Positions 52,992 through 62,625 of a stretch of DNA of 64,000 bases are shown piece by piece. Each line of letters opens with the position of its first letter. The first letter of the stretch is position 1. Source of the stretch: Aquabacterium sp. (GTDB lineage: Bacteria > Pseudomonadota > Gammaproteobacteria > Burkholderiales > Burkholderiaceae_C); assembly GCA_030654395.1 (NCBI GenBank), contig JAURXM010000108.1, positions 124,001 to 188,000 on the forward strand, given 5' to 3'. The position numbers and the translations under genes were made by a program. The notes below the pieces were generated by a model that saw nothing but the letters and a program-made list of their open reading frames with translations, did no database searches and had not been told where the DNA came from.

Positions 52992-55628
52992 TTATTGCTT
53001 GATGAGGGTCTCAAGGTGCCACGCTGAAGGCCCTGGCGTTTTGCCAAACAACTTGGCGAACAGGCTCACATCCAGTGAATTCACGATGCCGTCCCCATTG
53101 AGGTCGCCCACCATGCCGCGCTTGCCAAACTGCTGGCGCATGGCCGCTAAATCGAGCGAATTGACGAAGCCATCGTTGTTGAGGTCAGCGTCACAGGCGT
53201 TGCCGTAGCCGTCAACGTCGGTGTCGAGTTGCGTCTTGTTTGGCACCAAGGCGCAGTTGTCTCGGCTGTCGGGGATGCCGTCGCCATCGGTGTCGGTCTC
53301 GATCGCGGCCGCTTGCGTGGTGGCGCCGTCAGGTGAGGCCACCCGGATCAACACGTTGTTGCCACGGAAGTCGCCCAAGTCCACGGAGCCGTCACCCTTC
53401 TCGTCGATCAGTCCGCGACCCAGCACCTCGCCCGTTGTGGGATTGATGGCGATGGCGGTGATCCACTCCGGTCTGAGTAAGTTGGGTGGGCAGGTCAGGC
53501 AACCGGGATCAATGGGCACTTTGATCTTGGCGATGGCACCTTGCAGCAGCACCGAGGGGATGCTGAATTTCCACGGCGGGCTGACGCGCAGCTTGACGGT
53601 AGGGTCGCCCAGCAGGTTGTAGATGTTGACCTCTTGCCGCAAGTTGACGATACCCGGGCGCGTGCCCGTGCTGTCGAGCGGATGCTGATTGGACTGCGCA
53701 CCACTGGCCACATCGTTGATGTAGGACTTGGCATAGTTCAGCAAGTCGCCCAAGCGCTGCACAGGGCTCGCGGTGCCAAAAGTGCTGATCAAGCCAGGAA
53801 AGACGCCATCGAACAGGCCGTAGGTCAGCTGGTTGTTGTCGATGGTGCTGCTTTGGCGGCTGTCACCGATGACCGCCAGTGCGCCGTCTGCTTTGCGCAA
53901 AAAGGCTTCTGCCCAATACGTTGTGCTCATGGACATGCCATAGCCCAGCCCAATTTTGTTGGCTGCCAGATCGACTGTTTCGTTGTCAAACACGCCACTG
54001 GCGCAGTTGATGCTGAAGACGACAGGGTACTGGTTGTTGGTGACTGCCACCAAGGACAGGTCGCTGGTGCTGAACGATGGATCACCCCAGCCATCCCACC
54101 AACCGTGATCGCGGTGGTAGACCAGTGCGGAGCCCACATTGATGGCATTGGCAATGTCGGTGCGTGTGGCATTCCACGCCAGCGTGGGCTTGTTCAGGGC
54201 AGCAGGCATGGCTGCACCGCTGTTGTAGAACAAGGGATTGGATGCCAAAGAGGCTGTGTACAAGCGAGGCACGCTGTAGCCCGCACCCACTGCGAGGTCA
54301 CGCACGCGTTCGGTGGTCTCAACGAACCAGCGTTGATCGGTGTTGCCACTGCCCTGGAAGTAAGACGCAAAGGTCAGGCGGCTATAAAAGTCCTGCCCGA
54401 AGATGGCGTTCAAGGGAGGGGCGTTCTCAAAAGCGATGACCTTCGAGACAATCGTGTTGGCTTGCGCCAGCGTGTCTACAGGCAGGCGACCAATGCCAAA
54501 TGGTGGGATGGTGGTGGCTGTCGCGCCTGGCAGGAACTGGCCGTACCACATGTCACCCGCGTTCTTGGCGCTGTCCCAGATGTTCTGCAAGTCGTAGTGG
54601 GTGGGCAGGTATTCTGAGTCGCCTACAAACAGCACCCACTTAGGCCGCACGAGGTGGCTGTTGTAGTAGCTGCTGATCCAATTGCGGATCTGTGTTTCTG
54701 TGGCGGCCGCGCCTGCGCCCGTGATCTCGCTGGTGGTCACCACCCGTGTCGAGATGCCCAAGGCTTGCTTGTGTACTTTGAGTGCATCAGCAGCGGCTTT
54801 GAAGTTGGGGTGGGTGATGATCAGGTAGCGCACCCCGAAGATCGATGGGTCAATGGTGATGGGTGGAGGGCAGGTCAGCTCGGCCAACAGGGACTTGTTC
54901 CGTGCAAATTGAACGGCGGGTAGCAACAGTTTTTCGATGCGCTGGTCGATGCCATCAAAGCCTGCTTTTTGGGTGCTGCCTAAGACGTTTTTCAACTGCA
55001 GACGGTCATACTGAAAGCACCTGCCAGGATGCTTCACCGTGATCAGGTAGCTGGGGTAGTAGGTGATCAGCTGTTGAAGTGGGTCGTAGCCATACGGGCG
55101 CATTTGGTAGCCCTGCACCGTTGCGTCACCTCGGAACACCGCATGCTCTCCTTGGTTCTGGCCGGGTGTATGCCCACCCTTGGACCAGACGTCGGCATTG
55201 AAGATAAATTTAGGGGTACTTTGGTCACCCAACTTGGCTGACAGAGGGGCTTGAATTGGGTAGAGGCGTGCTTGTAGGCGCTGGATGTCACCTTCAGGCG
55301 CTATATCGATCACCCCGCCTTTGCCATCTACAGGCAAGGCCAGTGTGAAGCCTGCGACAGGCAACTCGGGCAGCCCGACATCGCCGCTGTCTTGGCTGCT
55401 TGAGCCCCCGGTGCCACGGTGTGAGAAGCGCTGAAATGCGCCGCTGTCGGTCTCCACGCTGACAAGTGTGGGTTTGGGCACCACCACCCGCAGCACGGTG
55501 GCGTCGGGTGTGATGGACACGGTGTCAATGCGCACGCCGGGTGCAGTTTGGGCGATGGCCGTGTGGCTCAGCGTCAAATAGGTGAGCAGTGCGACGGCGC
55601 TGGAGGCCAGTTGCTTGCCTGTGGTCAT
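52992..55628 (-). CDS. Gingipain-type (C25) cysteine protease with dockerin repeats
   Basis: About 878 residues. Signal peptide ends TAIAQ. An N-terminal beta-domain (about 30-250) is followed by a peptidase C25 domain (about 265-640), with catalytic His508 in YHRDHGWW and Cys542 in FSINCASG. A beta-sandwich domain follows. The C-terminus has a thrombospondin-3-like calcium motif (DTDGDGIPDSRDNC, then TDVDGYGNACD) and two dockerin I repeats (DLNNDGFVNSLDLAAM and DLNGDGIVNSLDVSLF). It is exported and probably held at the surface by the cohesin protein encoded next. GGAGA precedes the ATG. Confidence 0.82.
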   Translation of the reverse strand: MTTGKQLASSAVALLTYLTLSHTAIAQTAPGVRIDTVSITPDATVLRVVVPKPTLVSVETDSGAFQRFSHRGTGGSSSQDSGDVGLPELPVAGFTLALPVDGKGGVIDIAPEGDIQRLQARLYPIQAPLSAKLGDQSTPKFIFNADVWSKGGHTPGQNQGEHAVFRGDATVQGYQMRPYGYDPLQQLITYYPSYLITVKHPGRCFQYDRLQLKNVLGSTQKAGFDGIDQRIEKLLLPAVQFARNKSLLAELTCPPPITIDPSIFGVRYLIITHPNFKAAADALKVHKQALGISTRVVTTSEITGAGAAATETQIRNWISSYYNSHLVRPKWVLFVGDSEYLPTHYDLQNIWDSAKNAGDMWYGQFLPGATATTIPPFGIGRLPVDTLAQANTIVSKVIAFENAPPLNAIFGQDFYSRLTFASYFQGSGNTDQRWFVETTERVRDLAVGAGYSVPRLYTASLASNPLFYNSGAAMPAALNKPTLAWNATRTDIANAINVGSALVYHRDHGWWDGWGDPSFSTSDLSLVAVTNNQYPVVFSINCASGVFDNETVDLAANKIGLGYGMSMSTTYWAEAFLRKADGALAVIGDSRQSSTIDNNQLTYGLFDGVFPGLISTFGTASPVQRLGDLLNYAKSYINDVASGAQSNQHPLDSTGTRPGIVNLRQEVNIYNLLGDPTVKLRVSPPWKFSIPSVLLQGAIAKIKVPIDPGCLTCPPNLLRPEWITAIAINPTTGEVLGRGLIDEKGDGSVDLGDFRGNNVLIRVASPDGATTQAAAIETDTDGDGIPDSRDNCALVPNKTQLDTDVDGYGNACDADLNNDGFVNSLDLAAMRQQFGKRGMVGDLNGDGIVNSLDVSLFAKLFGKTPGPSAWHLETLIKQ

Positions 55629-55758
55629 GTGTCTTCTCCATGAAGGGCTTGTATGCTGAGCACAACCGGGTTGGCTGGATCAGCACGCGGAGACTAAAGA
55701 GGCGACCAAGTCCACGCAAGCGCCTTGTGCGCCACGTCCCTAAGGGTGGGGGTGTAGG

Positions 55759-55774
55759 CCCCTACTGTTAGGGG
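55759..55774 (+). other. Small hairpin in pyrC leader
   Basis: ccccta and tagggg flank a ctgt loop, about 64 bases before the pyrC ATG. It could influence transcription or translation, but no clear T-run follows. Confidence 0.3.
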
Positions 55775-55837
55775 TGTTTGGCTGGACCCTGAGACAATGA
55801 GAAAATCCCACTTTTAGTTGACACCCGACTGGCTGCC

Positions 55838-56881
55838 ATGACTTCTTCCGCGCAAAACACCTTGGTTCTGACTCGCCCTGATGACTGGCACCTGCATGTG
55901 CGTGACGGGGCCGCCATGGCTGCCGTGGTGCCCGCCACGGCACGTCAATTTGCGCGTGCCATCGTGATGCCCAATTTGCGTCCTCCTGTCATGACGGCCG
56001 AGCAGGCATCGGGCTACCGCGACCGCATCCGGGCTGTCGTGCCAGCAGGCGCGCGTTTTGAGCCTTTGATGGTGCTGTACTTGACCGACAACACCCCTGC
56101 CGATGAGGTCGTGCGCGCCAAGGCCATGGGTGCAGTGGCCTTCAAGCTTTACCCTGCCGGTGCCACCACCAACAGCGATGCCGGTGTCACTGACCTGCGC
56201 AAAACCTACAAGGCACTCGAAGCCATCCAGCGCGAAGGCTTGGTGTTGTGCGTGCACGGTGAAGTCACTGATGGGGACGTGGATGTGTTCGACCGCGAGA
56301 AGGCCTTCATTGATGACAAGCTGATCCCACTGCGCCGCGATTTCCCCGAGCTCAAAATCGTGTTTGAGCACATCACGACCCAAGAGGCTGCACAGTACGT
56401 CAACGAGTCCGATCGCTTTGTGGGCGCCACCATCACGCCGCAGCATTTGCTCTACAACCGCAACGCCATTTTCATGGGCGGTGTGCGCCCGCATTACTAC
56501 TGCCTGCCGATCCTCAAACGTGAAGTGCACCGCTTGGCCTTGGTTCAGGCAGCCATCAGTGGGGATGCGAAATTCTTCTTGGGGACGGACAGTGCACCCC
56601 ACGCATCCCAGCTCAAGGAAAACGCCTCAGGTTGCGCAGGCTGCTACACGGCGCCTTGCGCCATCGAGTTGTACGCCGAGGCGTTTGAGGCCGCGGGCGC
56701 ACTCGACAAGTTAGAGGGCTTCGCCAGCTTTTATGGTGCCGACTTTTATGGCTTGCCGCGCAACACCGACCAAATCACCTTGGTGCGCGAGGACTGGACG
56801 GTGCCTGAGTCACTGCCCTTTGGTGAGGCTGAGATCAAGCCCCTGCGCGGCGGTGAGGTCTTGCACTGGCGTTTGCGTTAG
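55838..56881 (+). CDS. pyrC: Dihydroorotase
   Basis: Catalyses reversible cyclisation of carbamoyl-aspartate to dihydroorotate in pyrimidine synthesis. About 347 residues, class II type. It has zinc ligands HLH in [10 protein letters not shown], the carbamylated Lys in [11 protein letters not shown], histidines in CVHGEV and FEHITT, and the active-site Asp in GTDSAPHA. It runs convergent to the potassium-channel gene, with the stops overlapping by four bases. Confidence 0.95.
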   Translation: MTSSAQNTLVLTRPDDWHLHVRDGAAMAAVVPATARQFARAIVMPNLRPPVMTAEQASGYRDRIRAVVPAGARFEPLMVLYLTDNTPADEVVRAKAMGAVAFKLYPAGATTNSDAGVTDLRKTYKALEAIQREGLVLCVHGEVTDGDVDVFDREKAFIDDKLIPLRRDFPELKIVFEHITTQEAAQYVNESDRFVGATITPQHLLYNRNAIFMGGVRPHYYCLPILKREVHRLALVQAAISGDAKFFLGTDSAPHASQLKENASGCAGCYTAPCAIELYAEAFEAAGALDKLEGFASFYGADFYGLPRNTDQITLVREDWTVPESLPFGEAEIKPLRGGEVLHWRLR

Positions 56882-57606
56882 TCGGTCTTTTTGGTCGCCT
56901 CCATGCTGTCACGCAGCAGTGCGATTTCTTGTTTGACGCTTTTGAGCTGTTGGTGCATGTCGTGCAATATCTCGCGCTCGATCTTGCGCTCTTGCGAGCC
57001 CACGAACATGGCTGCCACACTGGCTGTGACCAGTGACAGCACGCCATAGCCCAACAGCACCACAAACACAGAGAAAATGCGCGAGGCGGTATTGCTTGGT
57101 ACGACGTCGCCATAGCCCACAGTGGCTGCCGTGGAGAAGGCCAGCCAAAGCCCCTCACCCAAGGTGTCGACGTCGGGGTCTATCCAGTAAAAACCGATGC
57201 CGCACAAGCCCAGCACCCCGGCGGCCAAGCCCATTAATCTGGCCAAGCCGGCACGCTCAAAAAAAGGCTTGCTGAGCAACATCAGGCGAAGCAAGGTGAA
57301 CAGCGCCACCACCATTCGCCAGCTTAAAGCGCCGATGGATTGGCTGCTGTGGGGCAGTGCAGCACAGGACAATAATGCCAAACCCAAGAGCCAGTCTTTG
57401 CCCTGGCTGGCGTGATGGCGCGGCTGTCGCCAAGTCGATAGCCAGACCAGCAAACCACTGAGCACATACATGACCGCAGCCCAAGGTGCAGGTGTGGGCA
57501 TCAGCGAGTCATAAAACGCAGGGATGCTGACCATCATGGCCGTCAGCATGGGCCAAGGCGATTTGGCTGAATCGTGTGCGTGGTGTGTTTGGCTTAGATT
57601 TGGCAT
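56878..57606 (-). CDS. Potassium channel family protein
   Basis: About 242 residues. Several hydrophobic helices (including [13 protein letters not shown] and [16 protein letters not shown]) precede a pore loop with the selectivity filter TVGYGD ([10 protein letters not shown]). A further helix follows, then a short coiled-coil tail ([24 protein letters not shown]), suggesting tetramer assembly in the inner membrane. ATG 57606 is chosen; TTG 57639 would overlap the cysteine synthase stop. No RCK domain is seen. Confidence 0.85.
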   Translation of the reverse strand: MPNLSQTHHAHDSAKSPWPMLTAMMVSIPAFYDSLMPTPAPWAAVMYVLSGLLVWLSTWRQPRHHASQGKDWLLGLALLSCAALPHSSQSIGALSWRMVVALFTLLRLMLLSKPFFERAGLARLMGLAAGVLGLCGIGFYWIDPDVDTLGEGLWLAFSTAATVGYGDVVPSNTASRIFSVFVVLLGYGVLSLVTASVAAMFVGSQERKIEREILHDMHQQLKSVKQEIALLRDSMEATKKTD

Positions 57607-57635
57607 CGGCGCTGCTTCTGGTGCGGGTGGCGTTG

Positions 57636-58553
57636 TCAAGCAGGCAGGTAGCCGTCCACAGACAGGTAGCGCTCACCCGTGTCGTAGGCAAAGCCCAAAA
57701 CGCGGGCGCCGGCTGGCAGCTCAGCTAGCTTTTGTGAGATGGCCGCCAAGGTGGCGCCGGACGAGATGCCGACCAACATGCCTTCTTGACTGGCTGCGCG
57801 GCGGCCAAACTCGCGTGCATCTTCTGCGTCCACCAAGATCACGCCATCGAGCAATTCGGTATACAAGTTGACAGGGATGAAGCCCGCACCAATGCCCTGT
57901 ATCGGGTGGGGCGCTGGCTGACCGCCAGAGATAACCGGCGAGGCTTTGGGCTCGACCGCAAACACCTTCAGATTGGGCCAAGCTGCCTTGAGCACCTTGG
58001 CGCAGCCCGTGATGTGGCCGCCCGTGCCCACGCCCGTGATGATGGCGTCCAAGCCTTCAGGGAAATCTGCCAAGATTTCTTGTGCAGTGGTGCGCTCATG
58101 CACCGCGATGTTGGCCGGGTTCTCAAACTGCTGAGGCACCCATGACATCGGCGTGGCTTGGGCGAGTTCTTGCGCGCGGGCGATGGCGCCCTTCATGCCT
58201 TTTTCGCGCGGCGTCAGGTCGAACGTGGCGCCATAGGCCAGCATCAAGCGGCGGCGCTCAATCGACATGCTGTCGGGCATCACCAAGACCAATTTGTAGC
58301 CCTTGACCGCCGCCACCATGGCCAAGCCGATGCCGGTGTTGCCCGATGTGGGCTCGATGATGGTGCCGCCGGGCTGCAGGGCGCCGCTGCGTTCAGCGTC
58401 TTCCACCATCGCCAGTGCGATGCGGTCTTTGATCGAGCCGCCGGGGTTGCTGCGCTCGGCTTTGATCCACACGTTGGCCTGCGCACCGAACAGGCGGTTC
58501 ATGCGGATATGCGGCGTCTGGCCGATGGTTTCGAGGATGTTGTTGGCTTTCAC
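57636..58553 (-). CDS. cysK: Cysteine synthase (O-acetylserine sulfhydrylase)
   Basis: PLP-dependent enzyme making cysteine from O-acetylserine and sulfide, about 305 residues. The PLP lysine lies in [11 protein letters not shown], the substrate loop is [10 protein letters not shown], and the phosphate-binding loop is [10 protein letters not shown]. The GTG start at 58553 has AGGAG upstream; the longer frame runs into the divergent dsbD promoter. CysM (thiosulfate-using) is an alternative, since both are close in sequence. Confidence 0.9.
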   Translation of the reverse strand: MKANNILETIGQTPHIRMNRLFGAQANVWIKAERSNPGGSIKDRIALAMVEDAERSGALQPGGTIIEPTSGNTGIGLAMVAAVKGYKLVLVMPDSMSIERRRLMLAYGATFDLTPREKGMKGAIARAQELAQATPMSWVPQQFENPANIAVHERTTAQEILADFPEGLDAIITGVGTGGHITGCAKVLKAAWPNLKVFAVEPKASPVISGGQPAPHPIQGIGAGFIPVNLYTELLDGVILVDAEDAREFGRRAASQEGMLVGISSGATLAAISQKLAELPAGARVLGFAYDTGERYLSVDGYLPA

Positions 58554-58613
58554 GGGGGCTCCTGATTCGCCAAAAAGGCGCACGGCAAACAGGATACGCC
58601 GGAGACGGGCAAA

Positions 58614-60296
58614 ATGGCATCCATGACCTCTGCCAATTGGATTTTTGCACCACGTCGTTTTTTGTCGTTGATGCTGCTCATGGTTTTGTTTGTGGCCGGC
58701 TTGGTGCAAGCACAAAGCTTTATGCCGCCAGACAAAGCTTTTCGCTTAGCTGTGCAGGTATCGGGCACACACCAACTTCAGCTTGACTTCACGCTGGCCC
58801 GCGGTGTGTATCTTTACAAAGAGCGCATGGCCGCCAGCGTGGAGGCTGTGGCTGGTGCGGCGCCTATGGCATTGACAATGGATTTGCCGCCGGGCCAACC
58901 TAAGCATGACCCGACCTTTGACAAGGTGCTGGATGTGTATCACGGTGATGTGACGGCTTCGCTGTCTGTGCCCGCTTCGCTGCGTGGCGTGCAAACCTTG
59001 ACGGTGGTCTACCAAGGGTGCGCCGATGCGGGCTTGTGTTACCCGCCTCAGAAACGTCGATTCAGCTTGATGCTGGGCGATCAGGGCGAGCTCAAGGGTG
59101 TGCAGCCGCTAGCCGATGGGGCTGCGGCCCCCAGTGCGGCGAATCAAGCTGTCAACGACGCGGGTAGCGATGCAGTCAACGAGACAGGCGCCATCACCGG
59201 TGCTTTGGCCACAGGACAGTGGTGGCGTGTGGTGCCGGTTTTTGCGTTGGCAGGTTTGCTTCTGTCTTTGACGCCTTGCGTGTTGCCGATGGTGCCCATC
59301 TTGTCGTCCATCATCGTGGGACAAAAGGGGGTGGTCAGCCGAGGTCGAGGGTTTGCGCTGGCGCTGAGCTACTCACAAGGCATGGCGCTGGTCTACACGG
59401 GCCTAGGCGTGGCGGCCGGTTTGTTAGGCGAAGGCTTGGCTGCCTATTTGCAACACCCCTGGGTGGTGTTGGTATTTGCGGCCTTGATGGTGCTGCTGGC
59501 GCTGTCCATGTTTGGCCTGTATGAGCTTCAGTTGCCTGCAACGGTGCAAAGTTGGCTGGGGGCAGGCGCCAATCAGCTACCGGGCGGCAAGTTCATCAGT
59601 GTGTTTGCCATGGGGGTGGTCTCGGCGCTGGTGGTCAGCCCTTGTGTGTCGGCACCTTTGGCGGGGGCATTGCTCTACATCAGTCAGACCCACAATGTGT
59701 GGTTAGGGGGCGCCGCTTTGTATGCCATGGCATGGGGCATGAGTGCGCCCTTGCTGCTGGTCGGTTTATCTGCTGGCAGTTTGTTGCCACGGGCAGGCTC
59801 GTGGATGACCGCTGTCAAAGCCCTGTTTGGTGTGCTGATGCTCGGGATGGCCGTGTGGGTTGCGCGGCCGGCGTGGCCCTATTTGCAATCGCTGGTAGGC
59901 CACGCGCCAGCCGTGTCCGCCCATCAAAGCGCCTTGCCGTTTGAGCGTGTGCGCAGCGTGGCCGAGCTGGACGCTGCCGTGGCCAAGGCGGTATCGCAAG
60001 GCAAGCCCGTGATGCTCGACTTTTATGCCGACTGGTGCGCAGCTTGCGTGGAGATGGAGCACAAAACCTTCAGCCAAGAGGCCGTCAAAGCCAAGCTGGC
60101 TGGTGTGGTCTTGCTGCAAGCTGACGTGACCGTCAATACGGCGGATGACCGTGCACTGTTACAGCGCTTCAAGCTGTTTGGCCCTCCGGGCATCATCTTT
60201 TTCGATGCACAGGGCCGCGAGTTGACCAGCTCACAGGTGGTGGGCTTTCAAAAGCCAGACGACTTCCTGCGCAGCTTGAGGCAGGCGGGCCTGTAA
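58614..60296 (+). CDS. dsbD: Thiol:disulfide interchange protein DsbD
   Basis: Transfers electrons from cytoplasmic thioredoxin to periplasmic thiol proteins such as CcmG. About 560 residues. It has a signal peptide ending LVQAQ, an N-terminal alpha domain with the redox pair [13 protein letters not shown] (about 135-150), eight transmembrane helices with cysteines in [10 protein letters not shown] and [11 protein letters not shown], and a C-terminal thioredoxin domain with WCAAC in [16 protein letters not shown] 58614 or 58623 is the start. It could feed the ccm cluster at 10067-16911. Confidence 0.93.
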   Translation: MASMTSANWIFAPRRFLSLMLLMVLFVAGLVQAQSFMPPDKAFRLAVQVSGTHQLQLDFTLARGVYLYKERMAASVEAVAGAAPMALTMDLPPGQPKHDPTFDKVLDVYHGDVTASLSVPASLRGVQTLTVVYQGCADAGLCYPPQKRRFSLMLGDQGELKGVQPLADGAAAPSAANQAVNDAGSDAVNETGAITGALATGQWWRVVPVFALAGLLLSLTPCVLPMVPILSSIIVGQKGVVSRGRGFALALSYSQGMALVYTGLGVAAGLLGEGLAAYLQHPWVVLVFAALMVLLALSMFGLYELQLPATVQSWLGAGANQLPGGKFISVFAMGVVSALVVSPCVSAPLAGALLYISQTHNVWLGGAALYAMAWGMSAPLLLVGLSAGSLLPRAGSWMTAVKALFGVLMLGMAVWVARPAWPYLQSLVGHAPAVSAHQSALPFERVRSVAELDAAVAKAVSQGKPVMLDFYADWCAACVEMEHKTFSQEAVKAKLAGVVLLQADVTVNTADDRALLQRFKLFGPPGIIFFDAQGRELTSSQVVGFQKPDDFLRSLRQAGL

Positions 60297-60317
60297 ACCA
60301 GCGATAATCACCCCCGT

Positions 60318-60672
60318 GAAGTCGGCTAGACCGCCGCTGGTGCAACCGCCGAAAGGCCGCACTGGAGGAAGGTCCGGACTGCATAGGGCAGCGTAGGAGG
60401 TAACACCTCTCCACCGTAAGGTGAGGATCAGAGCAACAGAGACGAGCCGGTTAAGTCCGGATGAAACGGGCAATCTCTACGCGCAGCAACACCAAATAGG
60501 CACACGCAGAATGGCATGGCTTGCCATGTCGTTCTAACCCTGGCCCGGGGACTGTGTGCGGGTAGGTGGCACCGAGCCGCTCTGGCGACAGGCGGCCCAG
60601 AGGAATGGCGGTCACGGCCCTGCGTCGCAAGACAAGGGGCTGCACAGAATCCGGCCTATCGGCTGACTTCAC
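60318..60672 (+). ncRNA. rnpB: RNase P RNA component
   Basis: Catalytic RNA of tRNA 5'-end processing. Class A landmarks occur in order: the start gaagtcggctagac, the universal block gaggaaggtccggact followed by catagggcag, the ggtaac and gagcaacagagacg segments, the aacaccaaatagg block, the cccagaggaatggc block, and the terminal acagaatccggcctatcggctgacttc that pairs with the 5' end. A T-run (actttttg) follows the last helix and may end transcription. Ends are estimated from these motifs. Confidence 0.93.
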
Positions 60673-60756
60673 ACTTTTTGCACAACAGCATGCAGGGACG
60701 GCTTAAGTTCCTGCCTGTTTGGGTCGAAATCTCAGGCGTGTTGCGGAGATTCGATC

Positions 60757-61929
60757 ATGTATTTAACCCTGTCTGACAGGCTTGCCCCTGTTTTTGCGCT
60801 GGCTGCCAGTTTGGCCCTTGTGATGAGCGCCTATGCCGCTGATGGCCATGGCGAGCGCGCATCTGAGCCAGCCGCTGAGCATGGGGAGGCCAAAGAACCC
60901 CGTCTCAAGCCTTCGCTCAAGCCCGATTTGAAGGCCGAAGCCAAAGAGGGCCGCGATGAGGGGCGCTCAAAACAAGCCTCTGGCGCGCAGCCCAAGGCCG
61001 AGGCGGCTTCTGAGGCGCGCACCAGCGTACCGATGTCCGAGCTGCGAGACCTGATCGACCAGAAAATCGCGGAGGTTCGCTCCAAGCGAGAAGCAGCGCC
61101 TGTGGTGCGTTTGCGCCCGAAGCCGCGTGCGCCGGTGCGGTTGGATCACGCAGAGAAACTGGCCGCCATCAGCCCGCTCATGAATGACACGCAAGGTGCG
61201 TTGTTGCCATCAGGGGCCCACGGCTCGGCTGCTGGGGCGCATGCAACCGGCCACGACATTCACTGGGCGTACACCGGTGCCACGGGGCCGGAGAGCTGGG
61301 GTCGACTTAAGCCTGAATTCCAGCAATGCATGCTGGGCAAGCGTCAAAGCCCGATTGATATCCGCGATGGCATTGCCGTACAACTTGACCCCATCCAATT
61401 TGAATACCGACCATCAGGTTTTCGGGTGATCGACAACGGCCACACGGTGCAAGTCAATGTGGAGTCCGGAAACGGCATCGTGGTGCAGGGGCGTCGGTAT
61501 GAGTTGCTGCAATTTCACTTTCACCGCCCAAGCGAGGAACGCATCAACGGTCGGCAATTCGAGATGGTGGCTCACTTGGTCCACAAAGACATCGACGGCA
61601 AATTGGCCGTGGTGGCGGTGTTGATGGAGAACGGCAAAGGCCATCCTCTGATCCAGCAGGTCTGGAACAACCTGCCCCTAGAGAAAAACACAGAGCAGGC
61701 CAGCATGACGCAGATGGATCTGAACCAGCTGTTGCCTGAACAGCGCCAGTACTACACCTACATGGGCTCGTTGACGACGCCACCGTGCTCCGAGGGCGTG
61801 CTGTGGATGGTGATGAAAAACCCAGCGTCGATGTCGCGCGAGCAAATTGGTGTTTTCAGCAAGCTCTATCAGATGAATGCCCGCCCGATACAGTCGCCAT
61901 CAGGGCGACTGATCAAGGACGGGCAATAG
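60757..61929 (+). CDS. Alpha-type carbonic anhydrase with charged N-terminal extension
   Basis: Periplasmic zinc enzyme interconverting CO2 and bicarbonate, about 390 residues. A signal peptide (ends MSAYAA) is followed by about 130 residues of low-complexity Lys/Glu/Ala sequence, then the alpha-CA domain from HDIHWAYTGATGPESWG. The zinc histidines are visible as QFHFH and in VAHLVHKD, and the active-site Thr in GSLTTPPCSEGV. The N-terminal extension is unusual and might bind the cell wall or interact with partners. It follows rnpB with no clear separate promoter seen. Confidence 0.9.
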   Translation: MYLTLSDRLAPVFALAASLALVMSAYAADGHGERASEPAAEHGEAKEPRLKPSLKPDLKAEAKEGRDEGRSKQASGAQPKAEAASEARTSVPMSELRDLIDQKIAEVRSKREAAPVVRLRPKPRAPVRLDHAEKLAAISPLMNDTQGALLPSGAHGSAAGAHATGHDIHWAYTGATGPESWGRLKPEFQQCMLGKRQSPIDIRDGIAVQLDPIQFEYRPSGFRVIDNGHTVQVNVESGNGIVVQGRRYELLQFHFHRPSEERINGRQFEMVAHLVHKDIDGKLAVVAVLMENGKGHPLIQQVWNNLPLEKNTEQASMTQMDLNQLLPEQRQYYTYMGSLTTPPCSEGVLWMVMKNPASMSREQIGVFSKLYQMNARPIQSPSGRLIKDGQ

Positions 61930-61936
61930 GCTTGGA

Positions 61937-62512
61937 TCAGGCAGATTTGTTGGCACGTCGGCGCGCTATGCCGCCGATTGTCAACAGGCCTGCTGCGACC
62001 AAGGCGTAGCCTTCTGGCTCAGGCACAGGGGCCAAAGACGCGGAGACGTCCAAGGTGGTGCCTACGCGCTCAAACTTGCCGATGTAAGTGCCAGCAGACG
62101 TCAGCGCCGTGACTGTGGCGCCGAGGAAATCCAAACCTGTCGCGCCATAGGCAGGGTCGATGGCAGAGTCCGGATCCCACGAGAACTTGAAGCTCTGGAA
62201 CGTGCTGAAGCCCGTCAGGTTGAAGCCAAACACCGCGCCGCTACCAAAGAAGGTGGCTGAGCCGCCAGCAGGTGGCGTGATCAGGGTGGGCAAGCCATCA
62301 ATGACGATGTGGCTGCCATCCGTGGTGTGGCTGGCCGTGAAGTCAAACGTCAGCTTGGACACGTCATAGCTGGAGCCATTGAACGCCAGCGTGTTGATGG
62401 CGAAACCATCGGCGCCCGGTTCTGTGACAAAAATCGACCCAGCCGGTGTGGCATGGGCTAAACCTGCTGCCAGCAAACCCGCAGCCAGGACGAAGGATTG
62501 AATGCGTTTCAT
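61937..62512 (-). CDS. PEP-CTERM sorting-domain protein
   Basis: About 191 residues. Signal peptide ends LAHA. The body is beta-rich and not recognised (possibly lectin-like), and the C-terminus has the PEP-CTERM signal (APVPEPEGYALVAAGLL, then GGIARRRAN). AAAGGTGG upstream of ATG 62512 is a good ribosome binding site. Likely exported and processed by exosortase, then deposited on the surface or matrix. It runs convergent to the carbonic anhydrase. Confidence 0.8.
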   Translation of the reverse strand: MKRIQSFVLAAGLLAAGLAHATPAGSIFVTEPGADGFAINTLAFNGSSYDVSKLTFDFTASHTTDGSHIVIDGLPTLITPPAGGSATFFGSGAVFGFNLTGFSTFQSFKFSWDPDSAIDPAYGATGLDFLGATVTALTSAGTYIGKFERVGTTLDVSASLAPVPEPEGYALVAAGLLTIGGIARRRANKSA

Positions 62513-62625
62513 GTTTGATCCACCTTTTTGTATGACGATATAAGTTGACTGACGTAGGCTAAATGGCCCAGCAGAACAACGCAAGTAAGCGATTGTTATG
62601 CCCCCTCGAACAGGGGGTGGGTCGC

